NCBI RefSeq assembly: GCF_020382885.2 | Contig: NC_058504.1 | Location: 14,395,019 to 14,459,018, forward strand | Length of the DNA: 64,000 nt | Reading direction: 5' to 3' | Source: Scatophagus argus | Lineage: Eukaryota; Chordata; Actinopteri; Scatophagidae | Shown here: in pieces, positions 40,401 to 52,016 of the stretch | How positions within the stretch are numbered: the first letter of the stretch is position 1 | How the letters are laid out: every line of letters begins with the position of its first letter | Notes under the pieces: generated by a model | Database searches by the model: none | The model's input: only the letters and a program-made list of their open reading frames with translations | What the model was told of the DNA's origin: nothing | Position numbers and translations under genes: made by a program

Positions 40401-41970
40401 TAACAGGATGCCTTGTTTTGTTGAGATGTTCCTGTGTTTCATAGTGAGATGTGTACGTGAGCCTGCGCTCAGGAAGGAGGTGCAAACATTTCTTTTACCA
40501 GATGGGACGAAACCACCGACAACAACCCTCCCACAGTTATCTATATACTATTGTCTTCCAGCCAAGCCCTCGCATCCTCGACTATTTATGTTATAGCCCT
40601 TCAACATAAACATTCTTCAACAGACAAACATACACACACAAAACTTACATACACAAACATGTGCCACATTTGGCTGCAGGAAGATCTGTTGTCAGTGAGA
40701 TTTCTTTCTGTGTTTCCTTCACTTTTATCATGCACTCGTGCTGACAGGATACACAGGGCCGTGCTGGCAATGTCTCACCTTTGGTCTTTTAGTCTTTTGG
40801 GGGTCACACGGTTGTGTTCGCCCTTGGCACCTTGGCAGTGCTACTGGTACAGCCCAGCAGAGATGCTTTTAAATGATGAATTAAATGATTCACAGTACAT
40901 ATACACCATTCTTGTGTGATTTGAGTGTGAAAGATCCACAAGTTGGATTTCCTCACTAAATCTGTCCCACAAGCAATGCCACCATTTTTTTTAGCACTGA
41001 ATATGCCTTAACGATTTCACCCAAATATCCACTCTCTTCAGTAGGTAAAAGAAATGAAGACAAGAAAGAAAAAAGATAATTAACTTATACATCTATAACT
41101 GCATGGAAAAAATGAAGCTGGAAAAATAAAATATTCAATTAGTTAATAAGTAAACTGGATTTAAGTAAAAATGCATTAACCGGGTCTTGGCTTCAATTTC
41201 AGTTGCAGCATTTGCTACATTTAGATAATTGTTACCTGGATAGGTATTGGATTTCAGCAAAGCAGACAATGCAAAAGTGTCAGTATGACATGAGGCAAAT
41301 TTTAATGGGTCTAAACTATTAATTAAGAAAATACTTTAATAGATAATGTCGCATCTGAGCACAGCACAGAAATATTTATCAAAGATTTAGTAAAAAGATC
41401 AAACATTTGTTGGGACTTTTGAGATCTTGGTATGTTAGCACCACGCAGCTTTCTACCCACAAACGATTAATTGTATACATATATATATATATTTAATATA
41501 ATAACAAGAATTAGCTTGTTATGGTCAATCAGCATCAAGTAAACTTAATATTAGCTCAATATTCTTTTTAGTGACTTATCATGTTGGTAAAAGTCTGATA
41601 AATGTTTGTTTCTGACTTTCTCCTTTTTTTTCTTTCATTTTCATTGTGTGTGAATTGGAAGAGCAGAACAAGTGAAAAAATCTTTTGATGCAGACTGTTA
41701 TCAATATCTGCAACCAACTATTAAAAGAGACAGACAAACAAAGGGAAGCTGGAAGGAGAGAAAGACAGAGAGAGAAGTAAAAGAATGACCAAGTCTTAAT
41801 TCCACTCCGCCGTATTTCGTATGCCAATCACAGCCATAACTCACACGGTTATGTAATCACATTTAAGTGGCTGTCCAGAAGCGAAAATAGCATGTGAAAA
41901 TACCAGCCACTAAGAAGAAACCCATTCATCTGCAGTACAGGAGGCCAACACACATTCTCTGGTTTCATCA

Positions 41971-41973
41971 CAC

Positions 41974-42004
<31 letters not shown>
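41971..42004. repeat. CA microsatellite
   Basis: (ca)n with one g interruption, in adra1b intron 1. Confidence 0.95.
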
Positions 42005-43412
42005 ATGCTCCAGTCAGTTTCCTAACCTGGAGTTAAGTGTTTGTGTGAAAGTATGAGGAAATGTCGTTTCCAACTTGCATTATGACAGCTCAACAAGTTC
42101 TGTGTGTGTGTGTCTGTCTCAGTATTTTCTCTAATTCTTGAATGGATAAAACAGACCATCTGTGATGTCAAGTTTGTCTAGTTGCACGTACGCACAGTGA
42201 TTTTTGTGGCATCCGACCAAAACCATGTGGGATGTTTTCAGCTCATTAAGTGGGCACAACCACCTTTGAGCTGTTATCATTTGCAGCCAGTAATACATTT
42301 CAGCTCTTAGCTATATGTTATACAATGAACATTGTATAGCCTAAATTAAAGTTGTTGATCTGACACTCTTGAAGAACAAAGCTGAGGTGTGTCTCTCTCT
42401 GCCTATAATATCTTACCAGATGTAATTTCACAGTTGAAAGCCTGATTATCGTGCATCCTCAGCCTCTGCAGAATGTGGTATTAATTTAAGAATGTGGGTT
42501 GGTGTAAAGAAACACAGGTTTCCTCACATCTTCCCACACGTACACCATCACACAAAGTCTCTCTTTCACACTAATCTCACACTTGCGTATTAATCGCCTG
42601 TTTTTATCCACAGTCTTTCCCATCTCGCCTCATTAGGTTGTAAGATAATCTTCCTCTGTTTGAGCTTGGCCACAGGAGGGGCACAGGCACTGCAAGGGTC
42701 GACTTAGGCTTTAAGGTTATTCATTAATATGTAATTTTTTTTTTCATCATTATTGTTGCCTCTGACAGCAGCAGAACAGTCTTGCTGAGTCTACAACATC
42801 CCTCTCCTGTGACAACACTCTTTGACGCATCTGTAGATGTGAAACGGAGAAACTGATAAGTAGTGTAACTTCCATAACAGAGAAAAGAGAAAAAGTGTGA
42901 TTTTATTTAAACTAAAATACTGACCCTTTGCTTAAGGCAAAGCAAGTCTTCTGCTATTCATATAAAATGGAATTCAGGGTCATCCCACCCTCTATTCTGA
43001 GAGTCCTCCAGAGGAACTGTGACAGCTTCTGCATCAGTAGGCACAAGGTCTCTCTTCAATAATAAACATGTGCCATCCCTTATGCACTTTTGCGTTTCAC
43101 ATCCAGTCTACCCACAGTCTCACTGTCAACGATATGTTAAGTCCTTAATCAATGCTGCCACCTACAGGAATAAAAAATATAAACTGTAGTCAGAGAGAGG
43201 AAAAATCCAAAGGCAAGACCACAAAGAAAACAGTCAAGAAAGAAAACACTTAACAAGAAAAAATGAAATAAACCTGTTCCAACTTAGCATAGGACTCCCA
43301 CTACTCACAGAAAGAAGCTGACCTGTAAGAAGTTTTAGGTTTCTGTACAAAACCACAACCCCTTATAGACTGAATTTAATATCTCCATTTTGTCTCTCTA
43401 TTCTGTATCCAG

Positions 43413-43978
43413 GGTCTTTTAATGTGAACTTACGTCCACCTGATCTTCTCTTCAAAGTGATCTTCTGGTTGGGCTACTTCAACAGCTGCCTGAACCCCAT
43501 CATCTACCCCTGCTATAACCGAGAGTTCAAGCTGGCCTTCATTCGCATCCTAAGATGCCAGTGTCACCAGCGGAAACGCCCAGGCTGGAGGGCATACAAT
43601 TACCGTTCCTCCAACTTCAGCTCCTCTGGACATTCACGCAAAGGCTCAGCGGATCACAACTCCAGCTGCTTGAACGGCAGCCAGCGTACCCTGCCCTCTT
43701 CAGCCAGTCCAAGCCCCAGCTACCTGACCAAAGGTCTCCCACCTTGCCCTGAAGGGGAAACATTATACATCTGGGGGGCCACCACCCCAACTCCCTCCAC
43801 ACCCAACCTGCTGCCTGGCAGCCCTGCAGACTGCGAGCAGGGAGCACTGACTGGGGAGGTAAGAGGAGGCAAAACAGCTGAGGAGACAACCGGTGGAGTT
43901 TTCGCTTTCTCTTTTGGGAAAAATCGAGACAAGGGAGGGATCAACAAGGACAGGACCACGTCTGGTGACAAGGTGTGA
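43413..43978 (+). CDS. adra1b: Alpha-1B adrenergic receptor, exon 2 (residues 325-512)
   Basis: Starts after the tgtatccag acceptor. Joined in phase 1 to exon 1, it continues the reading frame with TM7 (about 336-357), including [16 protein letters not shown] with the NPIIY motif at 352-356. Helix 8 follows, with probable palmitoylation cysteines in RILRCQCHQ (Cys373, Cys375). The cytoplasmic tail contains [10 protein letters not shown] and SPSPSYL blocks that match the ADRA1B tail in my recall of the family. It is Ser/Thr-rich, as expected for GRK and PKC regulation. Stop TGA at 43976-43978. The total of 512 residues compares with about 520 in mammals. A donor-like GAG|GTAAGA at 43859 lies inside the tail code and could give a shorter C-terminus. 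The gene appears intact. Confidence 0.96.
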
Positions 43979-44234
43979 CTGTCTTATTGAGATTTGTTTG
44001 TTCCTTTGGAATTGGGATTGAAGTCACAGAGAGTGGATTGAGGGTTTTCACAGACTTGCTGTATTCACTGTATATGGCCCTATGTTCTTTCATCAGTGGA
44101 TTTTCGTTGTCATTGTGGTCAGTGTAAGGTGAAGATAACCAAGTATTGACGATACTGCTGTATCAGAAGTATTATGTATTTGTGTTACTGCATCTGTGAC
44201 AGACAAGACAGTTTCTTTCAATGGACTGTAAAGA

Positions 44235-44240
44235 AATAAA
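44235..44240 (+). terminator. Poly(A) signal for adra1b
   Basis: AATAAA 257 bases after the stop codon, followed by a T-rich/GT-rich stretch (gttactgttc ... gggagtgtgtggtg). A second AATAAA at 44506-44511 is an alternative. Confidence 0.6.
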
Positions 44241-45042
44241 GTTACTGTTCACCACCCTCTTTGGGAGTGTGTGGTGCACACACAAGTGCATGCATTTTGA
44301 TTAAATTAAACATTAATTTAAAGGAAACAGGACACATTTTCAGACACGAACCATACCCAACACAGCCTTCCCTTGACCCCCTTAGTTAAAAATCCCTGTA
44401 AGAAGACTAAACATGGCGAAAAACATGAACCATGTAAAATGTGTGATAAGACAAATGATCACCTTTCTGTTGCGGTCACTTGATATCTTCATGGTATGTT
44501 GTGGAAATAAAGTATAACCTGGTTTATCTGCTGTGCGCACAATCATCAGATATCATCTTGTTTGTATGTTTGATGTTCAAATAGGTCTGAGTATCAGTAT
44601 TACAAATGTGACCGATACATGAATAAACATAGAATGTTGCTCAGATGCTGCTCAGAAGAAAACTTTCTCTGTAACTCTATTTACTGGATGTGAAAAGTAC
44701 TTGTGCCGTTATATCTCACAGGACAGTCAGTGGATGTTAGTTGTTTTCAAACATGAAAAGAAGATAAATCTGATGGCTTTTATGTATTACATACAAGTGC
44801 TTGCTCATGGGGGTTTTGTTGGGTCTCTCTAAAAACCAAATTAAAAAGTTTGGTCTAGATCTGTTCTAATTCGAAAGTGTCATGAGACAACTGTTGTTGT
44901 GATTTATATAAATAAATTGACTTGAATTGAATTATAAAGAAAGGGAACTCTGATCACAGCTCAGCCATGAGAAGTGATAACCATCCATAACTGTTCGTCA
45001 GTACCATGAAAACTAACCCCACTCACTGGGTATAAATCTTCT
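44241..45042. other. 3' flank of adra1b, nothing recognised
   Basis: Non-coding DNA with a second AATAAA at 44506-44511 and an AT-rich segment near 44905-44940. No ORF of note. Confidence 0.5.
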
Positions 45043-45289
45043 CTGAAGAAAGAACAGAAGGCTGTTGAAACACTGGGTTTGATTGTGGGGGTCTTCCTCT
45101 TCTGGTTGCCTCCTTTCTTCTTTCCTTTCCTTCTGTGTTCATGTGGCTCATCTTCTGAAGGGCTCCAGCGTAAGCCCCCTGGTCTTGGAGACATCCATGT
45201 GGCTTGGATATGCTAACTCTTCTCTGAACCCTTTGCTCCATTACTCATTCAACAAGAAACACTGTCATGTATTTGTAGCCACCGTCAAG
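45043..45289 (+). pseudogene. Aminergic GPCR fragment (end of loop 3 to TM7), frameshifted
   Basis: Plus-strand reading from 45046 gives KKEQKAVETLGLIVGVFLFW then LPPFF, a TM6 of an amine GPCR in which the usual CWLPFF has become FWLPPFF with a residue lost. Around 45,150-45,165 the frame shifts. The next frame (readable through 45346) gives TSMWLGYANSSLNPLL and HYSFNKKH, a TM7 with NPxxY degraded to NPLLH. Conserved elements favour a serotonin 5-HT1/5-HT7-like or trace-amine-like receptor over a copy of the adjacent adra1b, but the subfamily is not resolved. TM1-TM5 are absent. It is cut at 45289 by the LTR of the neighbouring retrotransposon. It is on the same strand as adra1b, 1.06 kb after its stop. 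Confidence 0.75.
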
Positions 45290-45606
45290 TGTCTTTACAG
45301 CTTTACAGCATCATGGCTTCCCACACTTGAAAAAGGAAGGACTTGATCAGACTTCAGGATTTCACTTGTTGTTTTCCTTTATTTAAACCAGTACACATGA
45401 AGTAGGGAAAAATATTATTATTATTATTATTAATAATATTTATTATTATTATTATTATTAATAAATATTATTATTAACTAATAATATTTACACAATTTAT
45501 TTATTTAACCCAAACAAATCCAATACCAATTTTTTAGCAAACTAATTTAGAAATAAACAAGGTAATGTGACCCGAAGAAACGAAACATAAGCACAATTTG
45601 CAATCA
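45290..45606 (-). repeat. 3' LTR of the BEL/Pao element
   Basis: Shares tgtctttacagctttacagc (start), cttcccacac...gaaaaag, gaagtagg, and acccaacaaatcc-type through acataagcacaatttgcaat with the other LTR. The middle is replaced by a palindromic (att)n/(taa)n stretch at 45413-45485 and is shorter than its partner (317 against 431 bp). Confidence 0.85.
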
Positions 45607-46815
45607 TTGCCCATTTCTGGCAGCATATTCTTCAAGTGACACTTCGTTCTGTTGACTCAGGTAGGTGTACATATCTTCCAGCACAGGTTTTGCCCCTCTA
45701 AAGTTTGTACCTGGATCGGACCAGACCTTCTGAGAATGACCTTGGATAAAAGTGAACCTCTGGTAAGCAAGTAGGAAGCTCTCTGTCAATCACGTTTGCC
45801 AGTTCGAAATGGACATACAGCAGAAAAGCACGCCCCATACTTTCATGCTTAATCTCCTCTTGAGATCATCTCTTACTCGGTAAGGTCCGAACAGGTTGAC
45901 AGACGTGAATTGAAATGGACCAGCCGGACTCAATCTCTCTTCAGACAAGTTTCCCATTATTTGCTGACAGATTCTTGCTTTTGCCTTCTTGCAGACAACA
46001 CACTTGTCAACGACTCTTTGGGCAATAATCCTCCCTTTGACGACCCATGCTTTCTTTCACATCTTTAGCAAAGTTCCTGCCACTCCGTCGCGTCCCTCAC
46101 TGTGTGCTGCTCAGGCTAGAAGGGTGGAGATCCAGGCGTGGAGAGGTAGCAGGGGAACAGCTCTACGGTCCTCTCTGAAGGTTTGAATCCTACCACCACA
46201 CATCAGGAGCCCACTAGTTCCATCTCTGTAGACAACCAGTCTATCAATTGTTGTATTTGGAAAGTGTATGCTCTCTTGTGATGCCAGACATAGGTCTCAG
46301 AGCACATTCTCTCTTTCGTTGACCAGAATGACACCAGATGAAGGTACTGCCTCCCACTTTTCTTTATCTCCAATCTTGGCATGCAGAAACTTTTTTGTTG
46401 CTCTTGATTGCTTAGACTGCTGAAGCACCTTTCGTCCACTAGCGCTTGGACTGCTGCTACTACAGGTGGGCTTCTGGACTTGGACTTTGCCTTCTGTATT
46501 CTGGGTCTTGCTCTTTTAGTTGACTTCAGGTGAGTACTGCAACAAATGTTTTCTTTTGTATTTTTGTGTTATTGTCTCTTGCTTGTGAGACGACATCTTT
46601 GGCGGATTTCTTTGGCCACTCGCTCTCAGAGAGTCAAAAGAACTTTGGACCCGACTGCCACTCACTCCTCAGTCAGGTCATCAGGACTGGCCCCTCTGGT
46701 GATGATATCCACGATGTTTACCGGCCCTGGAATCCACCACCAATCTCGGACATCGGTGCTGTTCTGGAACTCGCGAACTTGGTTTGTGAAAAAGGTCTGG
46801 TAGCTGTAACTCTCG
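45604..46815 (-). pseudogene. BEL/Pao integrase region, broken
   Basis: The frame at 45604-45789 contains SDPGTNFRGAKPVL, the second catalytic Asp block of the DDE integrase core, and ends with TGA at the LTR edge. The frame at 46203-46439 carries upstream integrase sequence. Between them the code is interrupted by stops and frameshifts. It would have inserted the cDNA into host DNA; it is now inactive. Confidence 0.8.
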
Positions 46816-48319
46816 CTATATGGCGATCTGACTGTCGATGATACCACATCTCGACTTCGATTCAGCAGTGTTTCTGGAAATAGTTCTTGAGCTGGGCTGC
46901 CAAACTGCTCCACACATCTTTTCACTTCCCTTCACAGGGTCACCCTTGCAGTTGAGAGGAGTCAGTTCGGCCTTGGACTCGACCAGCCTTCCGACGACAC
47001 CATGGCTGCACCTCGAGTGTAGGTACAGCACAGCACCATATGCATGCTCACTGCCATCAGAAAAGGTGATGCCACTTGGTCTTGCACATGGATCTGGCGG
47101 TGTCAGAGGTTGGATGAATCTCAGCTGGCTCAGGTCAGCATACTCTTCAAGGAGTTTTATGGCATCTTCTGAGCTCCTTGGACAAGGCGGCATCCCAGGT
47201 GTTTTTTATGTAGTAAATTACTTTTGGTTCTTGAAAAGCTCTTAGGATCAGGATGGCTCCCTTCTGCTTTGCAGGAGCCACAAGGCCGTGCGGATCATAC
47301 AGATGAGAGACTTGGCTTAATAGTTCCCTTCTGGTGAGTGCATCTGGGGCTTGGTGTCTTGCTTCTTCTCTCAGTAAGGTCTGACCAAGGCGCATTTTCT
47401 TCTTCTTCTTGGAAAAGTTTACAGCAACCATGACATGTAGCTTGTCATCCTCAATGATGTAACCAAGGTAAAGTGCTTTGTTGTCCTCTTCAGTGAGCTG
47501 GTTTGGCAGGATCACTGTCTTTGACTCCATGTTTCCACCTCTTGGCTCTTTCTTCCCACTTTGATTGGAGCAGACCCAGCGCTTCATGAAGAATCATCCA
47601 GCTTTAAGGATCTGTTCGATGTTGGAGGTGAGGAGTTTCAGGTGGTCGAGGTTATCGTGTGAGGTCAGGATGTCATCGACATAGATGTCTTCCTCCAGCA
47701 CACGTTTCTTTTCTTTGAAAGGAGGCAAGTTGGTGGTCTCTCACACTTGGGCTATGCAACCAGCTGGTTTGTCTCTGATATTTACTCTTTTTATGGCAAA
47801 ATCTTCTATCTCAGCACCTTTGGTGTCACGCCACAGGATCCTGTGCAAATGGACCACTCTCTCCTCCTTGCAGATGTCACCAAGGGCAGCAGAGACACCA
47901 GTTCAGAATCTCAACAGGACAGCTCTGATTGGGTTTAGCACATCAGGGCCCTTGATCAGTATATCTTCCAAGGTCAGGCCTCTGTACTTCTGGCTGCTGT
48001 TCCACATTAGCCTCACTGGGGTGGAGACAGAATGTGGATTTGGTGCGATCAGGTGACTTCTGTGCAACACCAGCCTGGTCCAGCTCTGCAGAACTTCTTT
48101 GGACAACTTCACTGCAGCCCTGCGATTCACCATTTCATGGACTTGTGAAACGTAGGCCAACCTCCACTCTGATTCCTTTGCCAGCTGCTTCTCCGTTCTG
48201 AGGAATTTGGCCTCAACTGCTTGTTGTAGGGTAGAGATGCTAGAACCAGTGTGCCAGTGCGGTTCAGGGTTGTGGTGATCTCCATTCACATATGTCAAGC
48301 CTTTTCTCACCATCTCCAT
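46662..48319 (-). pseudogene. BEL/Pao reverse transcriptase - RNase H region, broken
   Basis: From the 5' side on the minus strand: RT entry region (47903-48319), palm with the catalytic YVDD motif encoded at 47683-47672, connection region (47147-47587, with LSQVSHLYDPHGLVAPAKQK), then an RNase H-like domain with FSDGSEHAYGAVLYL and ESKAELTPLN (46816-47193) and IPGPVNIVDIITRG (46662-46925). These pieces lie in different frames, so no single polyprotein is encoded. Confidence 0.88.
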
Positions 48320-48594
48320 CTCTCTTTATTCAGCCAGTGTCATTTTTTTCCTTCAGGTTGGTAATTCCTGCAGTGACATCCTCCACATTTTGGCTCACAG
48401 ACCAGTCCGATGCTTTCCCGCTCACACAACTTCAGAAAGTGTCTGTTGCTAGTGGTTGTATTGGACTGGATGCCGGGATGGTCGGGAGACTGGGAGGAGA
48501 CTGGATCTTTACAGGTGAGTTCACTGTACTTGGTTCACTGCTGCGGTTCTCATGGATCTTGCAAAATGTGTCTTTGACGTATGGGCCATTAAGC

Positions 48595-49913
48595 TCACTT
48601 CTTGGAAGAGGTCTGGGTGTATGCCTCCAATGGTTTTGCCAAGCCGTCCCCGAATACCAGGTCACCGATGGAACGAACTTTCTGGGGTACTAACTGGCCT
48701 TTTTTGTGGCTGATCAAGAGCTTTATTTCTCTGGGTCTTATAAGGTCTTTGAGAGGAACATCCAGGAAAATCTTCTGTAACTTAGTGGCTTGAACATGTC
48801 TGTGAACTTCTGTGATTTCATCAGTTGATGCGACTTGAAAGTCCCTCTTGGAGTGTTGACACTTTTCTTGGGGAGGTAGCACTTAGTTGTTAGTCTGACG
48901 CCGTGGATCACCAGCGTCACGTCTTCACTTCTAAGGATCAACCTGCTTCCAGCTCTATGTGTGATGTAGTTTGTGTCTGATGCCAGATTAAGGAGGGTCC
49001 CGATTCTTAGTAGTAGTAGTAGTAGTAGTCTCACTTGTTGCTGGCAAACTTTGACAGGGCTGTGGCTTTCAACTTTATCACTGCTACTGGAGCTAAGCCG
49101 TGAACTGAGATGGGTTCTTGTTGAGCATCCACCTTTATACTTGCTGCTTTGAGGGAGGGAAGCCTTCCACGACACCAGCTTGGGAAGGTGCACCTCAAGC
49201 TCTCTTACACGGTGATCAAAATCTTTTTGCTTGGATGGTGAAGCCAGTGGTTCCAGTTCTGGTGCGTTTCTTTTGCCTTGTGCACCGACTTCTCTAAGTG
49301 GGTCATCATAAACTCATAGGCCTTCAGAGTTGTGTCCTGCTGAGTGGAGGAGACGTTCTCACACTCAGCCTCTGCAACTTGTAGAGCCAGGGACAGTTCT
49401 TTTTTTCCCCATATGTGGCCCACAGTGTCTCTTGGATCAGAAGTTTAACTTCGTTAGCATTTTGCTCACTTTCTCCGTCTTCTCCATATCAAGTCTCTGT
49501 AGGTTGCTCAGCTCCTCTGCAGTAGCTGCCTTGCACTCTGCCATGTAAGCGGCCTCCACGTCTTCATTTGTCTCCATAACTCTCTAGTGTAAGCTTCTTG
49601 AAGTTCTCTTGTAACTCCTCCATAGACATCTCCATGTGGATTCTCATAATGCTATTGGCAAGACAGAAGTCTCTTAATTAAGGAGGGTCCCGATTCTTTG
49701 TCCATTGTTGGCTGTGACGTCAAGGAGCATCAGGATAACTGGGTACTCATTTAAGCTGTTCTCCTTGAGAAGGCCTCTCCCAGCTGCGGTGGAATTGTAT
49801 GCCCTGGATGAGATGTTGCAGAAGGCGTTTTGACACTGCTGCACCAGCTCAGGTGGAAGTTTGGAGAGGAACTCTTCTTGAGCTTTGATGCATCTTTTGC
49901 CCTCAGCTTTCAC
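48595..49913 (-). pseudogene. BEL/Pao protease (DUF1758-like) region, split
   Basis: A retroviral-type aspartyl protease-like segment typical of BEL/Pao Pol. Its 5' part is at 49674-49913 (PVILMLLDVTANNGQRIGTL) and its 3' part at 48738-48990 (LASDTNYITHRAGSRL onward). The two are separated by a 0.7 kb duplicate of the gag 5' region. The 20-bp string taaggagggtcccgattctt occurs at both junctions (about 48989-49008 and 49679-49698). Confidence 0.75.
48989..49678 (-). repeat. Duplicate of gag 5' region inserted in protease code
   Basis: From tagtagtctcacttgttgct (about 49017) to gctattggcaagacag (about 49665), this segment is nearly identical by eye to 50756-51400, in the same orientation. One edge carries an (agt)n expansion at 49009-49027. 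It is flanked by a 20-bp direct repeat, see the protease entry. Confidence 0.9.
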
Positions 49914-49979
49914 TGGACCAGATTTGGGTGTTCTTTGGGACTGGAGTCTAGCAGCTGGACAAATAAGATAGTCGAGTTG

Positions 49980-51461
49980 GTCTTTGCACTCTGGATTCCC
50001 GCACAGCTAAGTAGTCTTTCTGCAGTAGTCGTCGTCGTGGACTTTGAGGCACCTCTTGCAAGCACCGAGTTGTTGTGCACCCCTCTTCTCCAATGGCTTT
50101 AGGTTGGTCTTAAACCTTCTGCAGAAATACAGTCTCTTTCTGTGCTTTAGGTCACCACAGATGATGCAGCCTGTTGTGTCACTGCTGGACTTGGTTGTCT
50201 TTGTTTTGGCATATTTTAGGAACTTGATTTTCTCCTTGGTGGGTTTGACGACGTCTCTTAGCTGATCTAGTTGTTCATATATGGATTCTTGTGATCTCTG
50301 GAACGTGATGAGCTTGTCAAAGCGGTTCTGGTGGTTAACAGTGTTTCCCTTGTCTGCATTATAGGTGAGTCAGTCCTTAATCAGAGTTTCTTGGAGCTTG
50401 CTCTTGATGTATTTAGTTACTAGTGGCTTCTTTATGGCATCCACACTCCCCAGTTCACTTAAATCATAAAGGGCCTTTTCCACAGTTTGGATGAGCTCTA
50501 TGATTCTTCTTGGCTGGCCGCTCCTGACCGGTGAAATTGCTTGTGGCTCTTCGATGATCTTGAGAACGACTGTGGCTTGATTCCTGAACCGATTGTCCAG
50601 GACTCAGAAGGTCTCGTCTGATGAGCTGTACGTTGACAAGCGAAGATCTTTGGCCACCCTGTCATCGAGGCTATCAAGCAGTTGAAATTTCTTCACTTCT
50701 TTTGAGCTGGTTGGTTCACCTTGCTTCTGCAGAGCCTCCCATTCTTTTCCTCATCTGTAGTAGTCTCACTTGTTGCTGGCAAACTTTGACAGGGCTGTGG
50801 CTTTCAACTTTATCACTGCTACTGGAGCTAAGCCGTGAACTGAGATGGGTTCTTGTTGAGCGTCCACCTTTATACTTGCTGCTTTGACGAGGGAAGCCTT
50901 CCACGACACCAGCTTGGGAAGGTGCACCTCAAGCTCTCTTACACAGTGATCAAAATCTTTTTGCTTGGCTGGTAAAGCCAGTGGTTCCAGTTCTGGTGCG
51001 TTTCTTTTGCCTTGTGCACCAACTTCTCTAATTGGGTCACCATAAACTCATATGCCTTCAGAGTTGTGTCCTGCTGAGTGGAGGAGACGTTCTCACTCAG
51101 CCTCTGCAACTTGTAGAGAAAGGGACAGTTCTTTTTTCCATATGTGGCCCACAGTGTCTCTTGGATCAGAAGTTTAACTTCTTTAGCATTTTGCTCACTT
51201 TCTTTCTCCGTCTTCTCCATATCAAGTCTCTGTAGGTTGCTCAGCTCCTCTGCAGTAGCTGCCTTGCACTCTGCCATGTAAGCGGCCTCCACGTCTTCAT
51301 TTGCCTCCATAACTCTCTAGTGTAAGCTTCATGAAGTTCTCTTGTAACTCCTCCATAGACATCTCCATGTGGATTCTCATAATGCTATTGGCAAGACAGG
51401 AGAGAAGTCTCTTAACTGTGGTCATCTCTACTTTCAGCTCCTCAATTGACTTTGACGCCAT
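49980..51461 (-). pseudogene. BEL/Pao gag, broken
   Basis: An ATG at 51461 (minus) opens with MASKSIEELKVEM, then frameshifts near 51308 into the frame read at 50939-51310, rich in Ala, Glu and Lys (coiled-coil-like). Further on, near 50,165-50,110, a Cys-rich block with CIICGDLKHRKRLYFC is a zinc-knuckle-like motif of BEL/Pao Gag, and a second block with CKDQLDYLIC follows near 49,970-50,000. Capsid/nucleocapsid role by family. Not intact. Confidence 0.75.
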
Positions 51462-51585
51462 CTTTTCCCTCTTCGACTGACAGACAGCAGGCTTTATCCT
51501 CCAGGCCCCAGGTGGAGTCCTCTCTCTCTCTCAGTTGTGGCGACAAGTGGAGTCTTCACTGGTCACAGACGGTTTTTCACTGTCG

Positions 51586-52016
51586 TGTCTTTACAGCTTT
51601 ACAGCGTCATGGCTTCCCACACCTGAAAAAGAACAAACTTGATCAGTACACAGGAAGTAGGAAAGGTGAAAAACCTACAGTCAAAAAAACAAATAAATAA
51701 TTTAAGTACATAAATAAATCCAATGTAAATAAAATTCAGCATTTTCCATCAGCCAAGGAAAGTATTTGATTAAGCACTGGAGCATTAAATTACATGAAAA
51801 AAGTACTTTAGTTGATTTTACTATAGGTTTTAACATTACTACATAACTATTTTAATGTGCATTTTAATAAAGCAAAATTTACTGTATTTTAACCAATATT
51901 TACACAATTTATCTACTTAACCCAAACAAATCCAAGACGATTTTTTAGCAAACTAATTTGGAAAGAAACAAGGTAGGTAACCCGAAGAAACGAAACATAA
52001 GCACAATTTGCAATCA
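51586..52016 (-). repeat. 5' LTR of the BEL/Pao element
   Basis: 431 bp, homologous to 45290-45606 at both ends. The longer centre (about 51,690-51,900) contains aataaa-like words not matched in the partner. The unequal lengths show independent decay after insertion. Confidence 0.85.

Larger units (their letters stand above)
35243..43412 (+). other. adra1b intron 1 (8,170 bp)
   Basis: GT-AG intron: donor gtaggc at 35243, acceptor tctgtatccag ending at 43412. It contains a Tc1 remnant (37158-37436) and CA/TG runs (36405-36429, about 40329-40354, 41971-42004). Minus-strand and plus-strand ORFs inside, up to about 140 codons, are low-complexity or anonymous and not supported as genes. Confidence 0.9.
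45290..52016 (-). mobile_element. BEL/Pao LTR retrotransposon, degenerate
   Basis: A 6.7 kb element in minus orientation. Two homologous direct repeats (45290-45606 and 51586-52016) bound gag, protease, reverse transcriptase/RNase H and integrase remnants in the BEL/Pao order. LTR edges fit TG...CA. A purine-rich tract (agaaatgggcaa on the minus strand) abuts the 3' LTR. All coding regions carry frameshifts and stops. Expected short target-site duplications are not evident (tcaag on the left, atcac on the right). The gag 5' region is present twice. It is a retrotransposon relic, not an active gene set. Confidence 0.88.

Noticed and set aside
46530..50887. Plus-strand ORFs within the retrotransposon
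   Set aside because: Antisense shadows of the minus-strand BEL/Pao coding regions.
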